From NCBI GenBank assembly GCA_001399705.1, contig LJCR01000140.1, positions 1-6,357 of the forward strand: a DNA stretch of 6,357 nucleotides. Reading direction: 5' to 3'. This document shows positions 1 through 4,373 of this stretch, in pieces (the first letter of the stretch is position 1; each line of letters starts with the position of its first letter). The DNA is from Kouleothrix aurantiaca (GTDB lineage Bacteria; Chloroflexota; Chloroflexia; Chloroflexales; Roseiflexaceae). The position numbers and the translations under genes are program-made. Under the pieces are notes generated by a model that saw only the letters and a program-made list of their open reading frames with translations, was not told where the DNA came from and did not search any database.

Positions 1-555
1 GCCGCGCTCCTGCAGCTCGGCGATGCGGGCGGCGCGGGTGGGCGCGTTGCGCTGCAGAATTTCCAGCGCCTCGGCGGGCGTGAGCGCATCGGTGATGTAG
101 CGAAAGTCGATGCAGCGCACAAATTCTTCGGGCGTCATGTCGGCAACGAGCTGCCAGAGCGGCTTGCCTTCGACCTTCGCCCACAGATCCCACACCGCGT
201 TGACCACGGCGGCAGTGGCGAGATGGATCACGCCCTTCTCGGGGCCAACCCAGCGCAGCTGGCTGTCGCCGGTAATCATGCGCCAGAACGCGCCCATGTC
301 GGCGGTGAACGACTCAAGCGTTTTGCCCTGCACCAGTGGCGCAAGCGCCTCGATCGCCGCCACGCACAGCTGGTTGCCGCGCCCGATCGTGAAGGTCAGG
401 CCGTGGCCTTCCAGCCCGCCCGGGTGGTCGGTTTTCAGGATGACATAGGCGGCGGAGTAATCGGGGTCGGGGTTCATCGCGTCCGAGCCGTCGAGCTGGC
501 GCGAAGTGGGGAAGCGAATGTCGAGCGCTGCGACGCTGGTGATGGTAATGGGCAT
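1..555 (-). CDS. L-fuconate dehydratase, N-terminal part (cut by window edge)
   Basis: Enolase-superfamily dehydratase that should convert L-fuconate to 2-keto-3-deoxy-L-fuconate in non-phosphorylating L-fucose breakdown, in the cytoplasm. Only residues 1-185 are present; the family is usually about 430-440 residues, so the metal-binding and catalytic barrel lies off the left edge. Recognition rests on family-typical blocks: DAMNPDPDYSAAYV (about residues 26-39), GLTFTIGRGN (about 51-60), QLRWVGPEKGVIHLATAAV near 110-128, then AVWDLWAKVEGKPLW and CIDFRYITDALTPAEALEIL. The human homologue is ENOSF1. The ATG at 553-555 is preceded by GAGG at 562-565, and an extended -10 lies about 35 bases upstream. 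The aldolase gene is upstream on the same strand, 152 bases away, so the two could be co-transcribed, although this gene seems to have its own promoter. The family call is firm; true fuconate specificity is inferred from overall similarity. Confidence 0.92.
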   Translation of the reverse strand, partial: MPITITSVAALDIRFPTSRQLDGSDAMNPDPDYSAAYVILKTDHPGGLEGHGLTFTIGRGNQLCVAAIEALAPLVQGKTLESFTADMGAFWRMITGDSQLRWVGPEKGVIHLATAAVVNAVWDLWAKVEGKPLWQLVADMTPEEFVRCIDFRYITDALTPAEALEILQRNAPTRAARIAELQERG

Positions 556-587
556 AGCGGGCCTCACTGCTGTGCTTGCTGGCGCAG

Positions 588-596
588 ATTGTACCA
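588..596 (-). promoter_or_regulatory. predicted extended -10 promoter for the fuconate dehydratase gene
   Basis: Read on the minus strand this is TGG followed by TACAAT, an extended -10 element one base from TATAAT. No good -35 hexamer is found 16-18 bases upstream. Transcription would start near 580, giving a leader of about 25 bases that contains the GAGG ribosome-binding site. Just upstream (615-656) are one TTCAGAA and two TTCTGAA heptamers, which could pair in a weak stem. Confidence 0.45.
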
Positions 597-677
597 CTAG
601 AGCAGTCGTCAGGATTCAGAAGTCAGTATATTCTCGGCATTCTGAAGCCTTCTGAAAATCAAAGCTACTCAAGTCAT

Positions 678-701
678 CTTCGTGTCTTCGAGCCTTCGTG
701 G
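678..701. repeat. three tandem 8-bp units (CTTCGWGN)
   Basis: Three consecutive octamers, CTTCGTGT, CTTCGAGC and CTTCGTGG, lie just past the stop codon of the aldolase gene, which ends at 708 on the minus strand. On that strand they read as CACGAAG-type units. A related but less regular GAAGGACGA/TCGTCCTTC sequence follows the transglycosylase gene at 4314-4362. The function is unknown. Confidence 0.5.
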
Positions 702-707
702 TTCCCG

Positions 708-1376
708 TCATTCAGCCCCATCGCCATGAATTGCGCGCGCGTCGTCGCCAAAGGTCGCGGCGGCCTTCGCAGTCGCCTCAGATTCGGGCAGGCGCGCGAG
801 GATGGCGGCGGGCAGCGTTGCCGAGCCGATTCCGGCCAGCGCAAGCTCGGTGACTTCGTCGGGGTCGCGGATGCTGGCGGCCAGAATGCACACCCGCGAG
901 CTTTGCGCGTTCAGCAGCGTCTGCATCTGCCCGGCCAGCGCCATCGCATCAATTCCCGCATCGCGCATGCGGCCCAGGTAGATCGCGGCATAGCTCGCGC
1001 CGACGCTGTGCGCCAGCAGTGCCTGCCGCAGCGTATACACGGCGGTGAGCGTCACGCGCGCGCCCTGGTTTACGAGCTGTGCGGCGGCGCGGAAGCCATC
1101 GGGCGTAGCGGGTATTTTCACCAGCACGCGCGCCGAGTCGAGCGCAATCAGCGCCGCCGCGTCGGCGAGCATGCCGGCGGTGTCGGCGGCATACACCTGC
1201 AGGTGCAGTTCACCCGCGCCCCAATCGAGAATCTGCCGCGCCAGTGTGGGCACCTCGGCGGCGCGCACGCCCGCCCGCCGCAGCAGCGTGGGGTTGGTGG
1301 TCGCGCCCGCGACAATCCCGCTCCCCAGCGCGGCCCGCACATCGTCGCGCACTGCGCTATCGATCATAAGTTTCAT
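708..1376 (-). CDS. fructose-6-phosphate aldolase/TalC-type small transaldolase
   Basis: Class I Schiff-base aldolase of the small transaldolase family (222 residues; the family is about 215-225), a cytoplasmic TIM barrel acting on sugar phosphates or dihydroxyacetone-type donors. Visible landmarks: D6 in the first strand, TTNP at 26-29, the Schiff-base lysine K87 in LVKIPAT, LTAVYT at 110-115, AIYLGRM at 131-137 and AAS at 166-168. Aligned by eye with E. coli FSA, Q60 and Y133 match FSA Gln59 and Tyr131, where true transaldolases usually carry Glu and Phe. Aldolase rather than transaldolase chemistry is therefore more likely. The ATG at 1374-1376 was chosen because AGGGG at 1383-1387 sits 6 bases upstream; an in-frame ATG three codons later is less well placed. 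The next gene downstream on this strand is the fuconate dehydratase, hinting at a shared sugar-catabolic role. The physiological substrate cannot be read from sequence. Confidence 0.9.
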   Translation of the reverse strand: MKLMIDSAVRDDVRAALGSGIVAGATTNPTLLRRAGVRAAEVPTLARQILDWGAGELHLQVYAADTAGMLADAAALIALDSARVLVKIPATPDGFRAAAQLVNQGARVTLTAVYTLRQALLAHSVGASYAAIYLGRMRDAGIDAMALAGQMQTLLNAQSSRVCILAASIRDPDEVTELALAGIGSATLPAAILARLPESEATAKAAATFGDDARAIHGDGAE

Positions 1377-1392
1377 ACTTATCCCCTGGCGA

Positions 1393-1421
1393 TTGACAGC
1401 GGCCCAATGGCACGCTAAGCT
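1393..1421 (+). promoter_or_regulatory. predicted sigma70-type promoter for the hypothetical gene at 1459
   Basis: A perfect -35 hexamer TTGACA (1393-1398) is followed, after a 17-base spacer, by TAAGCT (1416-1421), a weak -10 with 3 of 6 consensus bases. Transcription would begin near 1428, about 30 bases before the GTG start. It lies in the 82-base gap between divergent genes, so the aldolase gene must be read from overlapping DNA in the other direction. No convincing minus-strand promoter was seen there. Confidence 0.45.
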
Positions 1422-1458
1422 CTACACAGCCGCAATCGTACCAGAAAAGAGGCACCTT

Positions 1459-1875
1459 GTGATCAGCGCATCGCTCGCCCAGCAGCTCAAACAGCGCGGT
1501 TTGCGCTGGCAGCCCACCGAACGCGATTTCTTCCTGATGCCCGAGCACAACCTCGACGGGCAGGTCTTTGTGGTCAGCGCGCTGCCTGCGCTGGTGCAGA
1601 GTTTCAGCGGCCAGCAGACGATCACCTTCCACGGCAGCATCGAGTGGGCGCTCGACTATGTCGTGCTATCCGAGGCCGTCTGGCTGCCGAGCGAGATACA
1701 GCTGCGCGAGCTGCTGGCCGCCACGCTCGGCCCGGATGCGCCGCTGCGGCTTGAGCGGCTGTCGCGCGGCTACCGGCTGCAGGTGGCGATCGGCGCGGAA
1801 ATGCGCGAGTTCGAGGAGACCTCTGCGGAGGAGTGCTATGCGCTGGCACTGCTGGCGACGATGCCAGAGGAGTAG
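1459..1875 (+). CDS. conserved hypothetical protein, 138 residues
   Basis: A short soluble protein with no signal peptide or membrane segment. The GTG at 1459-1461 is chosen because AGAGG (1448-1452) sits 6 bases upstream and homology-like sequence begins there; the open frame further left is the shadow of the aldolase gene. Features in order: a LAQQLKQRGLRWQP N-terminus, FFLMPEHNLDGQVFVVS (about 24-40), ITFHGSIEWALDYV (about 55-70), WLPSEIQLRELL near 75-90, and an acidic end EETSAEECYALALL. This pattern resembles short proteins widespread in Chloroflexota and Actinobacteria, often left as hypothetical or given an unsupported pilus-assembly name; that memory is not verified here. GC-rich third codon positions match the host. 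It is divergent from the aldolase gene and stands alone. The function is unknown. Confidence 0.85.
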   Translation: MISASLAQQLKQRGLRWQPTERDFFLMPEHNLDGQVFVVSALPALVQSFSGQQTITFHGSIEWALDYVVLSEAVWLPSEIQLRELLAATLGPDAPLRLERLSRGYRLQVAIGAEMREFEETSAEECYALALLATMPEE

Positions 1876-1888
1876 TACTTTTTCAGGA

Positions 1889-1911
1889 TGCGAGGGCGCG
1901 TAGCCCTCGCG
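1889..1911 (+). terminator. GC-rich hairpin after the hypothetical gene
   Basis: GCGAGGGC (1890-1897), loop GCGTA, and GCCCTCGC (1903-1910) form a perfect 8-bp stem, extendable by one G-T pair. It starts 14 bases after the stop codon at 1875. No T-run follows, so it may be a weak or factor-dependent terminator, or an mRNA-stabilising hairpin. Confidence 0.4.
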
Positions 1912-1935
1912 CTCCTCTGCATTTCGTCATTTCTC

Positions 1936-2145
1936 GGTCACTCGTCTGTTGCTCAAGAGTGCTTGGCTGTCACTTACGAGCGCTTGGCACTCTCTCACGA
2001 GCGCTTGGCACTCTCTCACGAGCGCTTGTCTGTTGCTCAAGAGTGCTTGGCACGCACTCCCGAGCGCTTGGCAGTTCTTCATGAGCGCTTGAAACTCACT
2101 CCCGAGTGCTTGACTGTTCCTCACGAGTGCTTGGCAGTATCATTT
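1936..2145. repeat. 21-bp tandem repeat array, about nine units, heptad-coding
   Basis: Units begin at 1957, 1978, 1999, 2020, 2041, 2062, 2083, 2104 and 2125, each opening with GAGYGCTTG followed by 12 variable bases. Units two and three are identical. A degraded unit precedes them at 1936-1956, sharing its last 12 bases with the fourth unit. A 21-base period keeps the reading frame, so several frames stay open. On the plus strand one reads as E-R/C-L heptads (1888-2154). On the minus strand a 65-codon frame (1927-2124, GTG start) reads as xxxxQAL heptads. The one variable base in the conserved core (T or C) changes Cys/Arg or Val/Ala on the plus strand. On the minus strand it is silent (GCA/GCG, Ala). 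This favours the minus frame if any is translated, but neither frame has a clear ribosome-binding site. No spacers are present, so it is not CRISPR. Confidence 0.85.
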
Positions 2146-2236
2146 TCAAGCTAGTTTGCTTGGGCCGCAGGGCCTTGTATTTGCTCGGGCCGCAAGCAGT
2201 GCCTACTTCAAGCCAGTTTGCTCAGGCCGCAGGGCC
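2146..2236. repeat. direct repeats carrying GGCCGCAGGGCC
   Basis: A 29-base segment at 2146-2174 recurs at 2208-2236 with three mismatches. Both copies contain GTTTGCT and end in GGCCGCAGGGCC. A third, partial copy (TTGCTCGGGCCGCA) is at 2181-2194. The first copy begins directly where the 21-bp array ends. The segment looks like decayed, duplicated intergenic DNA of unknown role. Confidence 0.7.
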
Positions 2237-2237
2237 G

Positions 2238-2253
2238 TCGGGGCTCGCCCCGA
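2238..2253. other. hairpin TCGGGG-CTCG-CCCCGA
   Basis: A 6-bp perfect stem with a CTCG loop immediately follows the second GGCCGCAGGGCC repeat and is itself followed by AACCCCGAA. No T-run is adjacent on either strand, so a terminator role is doubtful. Confidence 0.4.
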
Positions 2254-2259
2254 ACCCCG

Positions 2260-2482
2260 AATTTGATGTGGTCAGCTTCTACAATGTCTGTGTGCCATGC
2301 CCCCGTTATGCTCGCCGCTGGCAGCGTGCATCAAACGCTGTACGGGCGAACCTTGTGTTCGCCCCAGGCTTTAACAACGAGCATTGCACCTGATACTGAC
2401 GTTCACTGTTGGAGGGGCAAAGTATTTATGACTAGCCAGTGTGCCACTGCTGGTAGCGTTACCCAACACAACACAGTTATCA
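2260..2482. other. intergenic stretch with one strong hairpin
   Basis: No convincing gene is seen on either strand between the GC-rich repeats and the lipoprotein gene; the open frames are short and compositionally odd. The one clear structure is GGGCGAAC (2344-2351), loop CTTGT, and GTTCGCCC (2357-2364), a perfect 8-bp stem. It lies about 120 bases beyond the lipoprotein stop in the direction of that gene's transcription. Base composition shifts to AT-rich from about 2380 onward. Confidence 0.4.
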
Positions 2483-2890
2483 TTACGGTTTTACCTGAGT
2501 GCACCAACTCTCAAATCCTGCATAGGGGCCAGAAATTGTAAGATATACGTCGAAGCTCGTCTCACTAGGTTGTACATTTCTAAAAACAATTTCCAACAGC
2601 AGCGGTGGCCTCCCTTTTGTACTTGTGTAGAGTGCAGTGAACTTTTGAGGCGTGCTATCTTTTATATCCCATTCAGATTCACGAAGATTCTTTGCATAGT
2701 AATTAATAATTTGCTGAGAATTATCTTTGGAGCTATATGACGAAATACGTTGCGCGCTACTCGATTGACGAAATCCAAGTGATTGAGCACCTGGATATTT
2801 CGGAATGGTCGGGCATTCATTCTTTGTAGATACGCAAGAAGTTAACGTAAATACCCAAAATATAAGTAGAACCATAATGAAAGATTTCAT
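2483..2890 (-). CDS. small secreted lipoprotein next to the RHS tip, possible immunity protein
   Basis: A 135-residue protein with a classic lipoprotein signal: K2, a hydrophobic stretch at 5-16 and the lipobox LTSC ending in Cys19, so it should be exported and anchored on the outer face of the membrane. The mature part starts ECPTIPKYPGAQSL and contains INYYAKNLRESEWDI. That layout (PxYPGA, then a YY...L...W helix) recalls small lipoproteins found in Chloroflexota; this is remembered, not checked. The start is well defined, with AGGAAG at 2896-2901 five bases before the ATG. The gene overlaps the 3' end of the RHS frame by 74 bases in another frame and is AT-rich like the RHS tip (for example 37% GC over 2641-2700, against 75% over 4861-4920). 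Its position right after an RHS variable tip fits a cognate immunity role, but that is inference. It could equally be a cargo lipoprotein. Confidence 0.75.
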   Translation of the reverse strand: MKSFIMVLLIFWVFTLTSCVSTKNECPTIPKYPGAQSLGFRQSSSAQRISSYSSKDNSQQIINYYAKNLRESEWDIKDSTPQKFTALYTSTKGRPPLLLEIVFRNVQPSETSFDVYLTISGPYAGFESWCTQVKP

Positions 2891-3490
2891 ATATGCTTCC
2901 TATAAATAGTGCATCGTAAACCGTCATAGTAATCGTACTAGAAAACAATCCAGGCCCGTCAACTTGTGCTGGAAGATTTGTATCTTTAGCGGAAGCACTT
3001 TCACGATTGAGCTGGAGTTGGTATTTCCCATTTGCCGTCATTGTATTCCGATAATCTGCTGTAGACCAATCAGCTGCTATTTTCAAATCGAGGACGCTTT
3101 GTACAACCATTTTAAGTTGATCATAGATCCAATCTGATAGAACGACGTTCCAGCCGTGATCTTGAAGGTACTTTCCACATCCTTCGAGCGTTTCATCATA
3201 ACCTTCGGCACAATGCCCACTTGGGTCAGTATAGCGGATTGGATTATTAAGGACATAACTATATCGGTTGCGTGTTTGTGGATTTTCGGGTTTGGGGGCA
3301 ATGCTATCCGCGCTGACAAAGCGCGCGAGCACGGGGTCCTCCATGCGGGCATGGTAATACAACAAGCCGGTGCCGTCCAGCCGCTGGCCGGTGTAGTTCA
3401 GCGTGGTTTGCGCGATGCCGCTGCCGCGCACTGCCCCCACCGGTCGAAGGATTGGCGCGCGATGCTGCCGCCCGTGCTGTCACTGCTGGC
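2817..3490 (-). pseudogene. C-terminal fragment of an RHS-repeat protein with variable tip, frameshifted
   Basis: The end of an RHS/YD-repeat protein, the class that carries polymorphic toxin tips. From about 3440 the frame reads LNYTGQRLDGTGLLYYHARM, FVSADSI and NRYSYVLNNPIRYTDPSGH (ending at residue 76), the hallmark RHS core ending. About 130 residues of unique tip follow, AT-rich and unlike the core. Upstream, SDSTGGSIARQSFDRWG continues the core in another frame (to about 3490). The two join if one G is added to the five-G run (CCCCC on the plus strand, 3434-3438), so the gene is frameshifted or the read has an error. Homology stops near 3490, leaving no YD-repeat shell, secretion signal or start, so this is an orphan tip module. 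The tip ends TVYDALFIGSIYEIFHYG (residues 173-190 counted from the GTG at 3440), resembling a zincin HExxH helix with the first His replaced by Tyr. Toxic activity is not shown. Confidence 0.82.
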
Positions 3491-3656
3491 GCAGCGTGGC
3501 GAAACCTCTGCACACATTTTGCTTGCCGAGCTCGACCCAGCCGGTGTGCCGGAGCGGCAGCTGGCGATTTCGCAAAGCACGCGCTACCGCCAGCGCCAGG
3601 CCGCCGGCGCACAGCTGCTCGCCCTGCTCACGCAGGAACACGCTGTACATTCGTAA
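3462..3656 (+). CDS. possible coding remnant, unrecognised
   Basis: A plus-strand frame of 64 residues starting MLPPVLSLLAQRGETSAHIL and continuing through AELDPAGVPERQLAISQSTRYRQRQAAGAQLLALLTQEHAVHS to TAA. Codon choice is GC-rich at third positions as in the host genes, and the composition is protein-like and helix-rich, with a DNA-binding flavour. GAAGGA at 3446-3451 lies 10 bases before the ATG. However, the first 25-30 bases overlap RHS homology on the other strand, so the true gene, if any, was probably longer and was truncated at the RHS junction near 3490. It was not recognised as any named family. Confidence 0.3.
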   Translation: MLPPVLSLLAQRGETSAHILLAELDPAGVPERQLAISQSTRYRQRQAAGAQLLALLTQEHAVHS

Positions 3657-3660
3657 AAGC

Positions 3661-3744
3661 ACTGCGCAGGGGTGCGGCACGACCCAGCAGGTCGTCGGAA
3701 GCACGCAGCAGGTCACCGGAAGCATCGTGCAGCTCAGCGCAACA
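3661..3744. repeat. second 21-bp repeat cluster, two clear and two degraded units
   Basis: Units at 3682-3702 and 3703-3723 agree at 18 of 21 positions and share CAGCAGGTC and CGGAAGC. Flanking segments at 3661-3681 and 3724-3744 match at only about 12 of 21 positions. The plus-strand frame reads TQQVVGS TQQVTGS. The sequence differs from the 1936-2145 array but the period is the same. It lies in a stretch (3657-3803) without a supported gene. Confidence 0.55.
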
Positions 3745-3755
3745 GCGTAGTGCCT

Positions 3756-3792
3756 GTTGCCGCCCAGGCCGGCACGTGGCCCGAACGGCAAC
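3756..3792 (-). terminator. inverted repeat downstream of the VOC gene
   Basis: GTTGCCG (3756-3762) and CGGCAAC (3786-3792) form 7-bp arms around a 23-base GC-rich loop. They sit 11 bases beyond the VOC stop codon in its direction of transcription. There is no T-run, so a terminator role is only suggested by position. Confidence 0.25.
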
Positions 3793-3803
3793 GGGCGCGC
3801 AGC

Positions 3804-4211
3804 CTACGACTTCGGGCCGGTGTAGACGATCTCGACCAGGATGCGGTCGGGGGTTTCGAACATCACCTGATAGTAGGTCGAAGCCTCGTCAAAGGTGAAA
3901 TCGGGCCGGTGGCGCGGCGTCTCGAACAAGGGCGCGATGCCCCGCTCGGCCAGGTACGCCACTGCCGCATCAACATCCGCCTGCGCAGCCGTGCTGACCG
4001 CAAAATGGTTCATGCCCGGCCCGTCGTAGTCGTTCGCCGCGCTTTTGGTTGCGCTGCCAAACCACAGGCTCACGCCATTGCTGTCGCCAACGCCGAGCAT
4101 GCCTTCGCCATCGTAAAGCACCTGCCACTCCAGAAAGGCAAACAGGTCGCGGTAGAAGGCGGTATTTTCGGTGTCGATGCTGAACACCAGATGGCCAAAC
4201 TTAGTCTGCAT
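3804..4211 (-). CDS. VOC/glyoxalase-fold protein
   Basis: A 135-residue, single-domain-length member of the vicinal oxygen chelate superfamily, which includes glyoxalase I, extradiol dioxygenases and antibiotic-binding proteins. The two beta-alpha-beta-beta-beta halves are visible. The first starts KFGHLVFSIDTENTAFYRDLFAFLEWQV with H7. The second starts GPGMNHFAVSTAAQADVDAA with H69 and ends with ILVEIVYTG (E127). H7, H69 and E127 sit where metal ligands are found in this superfamily, so a metal site is plausible. The substrate is unknown. Family length and both ends are normal. The start has a very strong site, GAGGAGG (4219-4225), 7 bases upstream, and its own extended -10 at 4245-4253. It follows the transglycosylase gene by 162 bases on the same strand but is probably transcribed separately. 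Confidence 0.88.
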   Translation of the reverse strand: MQTKFGHLVFSIDTENTAFYRDLFAFLEWQVLYDGEGMLGVGDSNGVSLWFGSATKSAANDYDGPGMNHFAVSTAAQADVDAAVAYLAERGIAPLFETPRHRPDFTFDEASTYYQVMFETPDRILVEIVYTGPKS

Positions 4212-4244
4212 ACCGGTTCCTCCTCACAAACACAATACCCGAAT

Positions 4245-4253
4245 AGAATAGCA
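4245..4253 (-). promoter_or_regulatory. predicted extended -10 promoter for the VOC gene
   Basis: On the minus strand this reads TGC then TATTCT, an extended -10. The hexamer 17 bases further upstream is AATACA (4268-4273), matching the -35 consensus at 3 of 6 positions. Transcription would start near 4238, about 26 bases before the ATG. GCAC-AAAC-GTGC (4251-4262) overlaps its upstream edge as a small inverted repeat. Confidence 0.5.
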
Positions 4254-4313
4254 CAAACGTGCCATTCTGTATTGGAAATTCGCGACAGGCGCAACAGACG
4301 AAGAACAAAAGAT

Positions 4314-4362
4314 GAAGGACGAAAATCCGACATCGCCTCAGTTCCTTGGTCAATCGTCCTTC
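4314..4362 (-). terminator. inverted repeat GAAGGACGA/TCGTCCTTC after the transglycosylase gene
   Basis: Nine-base arms at 4314-4322 and 4354-4362, separated by 31 bases, begin 11 bases beyond the transglycosylase stop codon. Read on the minus strand, the second arm is followed by ATCTTTTGTTCTT, which is T-rich. It may therefore act as a weak terminator separating this gene from the VOC gene. The long loop makes this uncertain. Confidence 0.3.
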
Positions 4363-4373
4363 GTCATTGGTCG

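Noticed and set aside
576..1418. Plus-strand open frame (280 codons) opposite the aldolase
   Set aside because: It is the shadow of the aldolase gene, whose Schiff-base lysine motif and ribosome-binding site settle the strand.
1936..2145. CRISPR-like array
   Set aside because: The repeats are contiguous 21-bp units with no unique spacers, and the variable half of each unit is itself related between units.
2889..2940. Alternative RHS reading frame ending in a 4-nt ATGA overlap with the lipoprotein start
   Set aside because: That frame is closed by a TAG just upstream (at about 2939-2941), so it would need an extra frameshift within about 50 bases; the continuous frame to 2817 is simpler.
2817..3490. 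Complete RHS toxin gene
   Set aside because: There is no YD-repeat shell, no secretion signal and no genuine start; the GTG at 3440 lies inside the conserved core and arises from the frameshift.
3480..3791. Minus-strand frame of 103 codons upstream of the RHS fragment
   Set aside because: It is Cys-rich, has no RHS repeats, is not in frame with the core, and the plus strand looks more protein-like.
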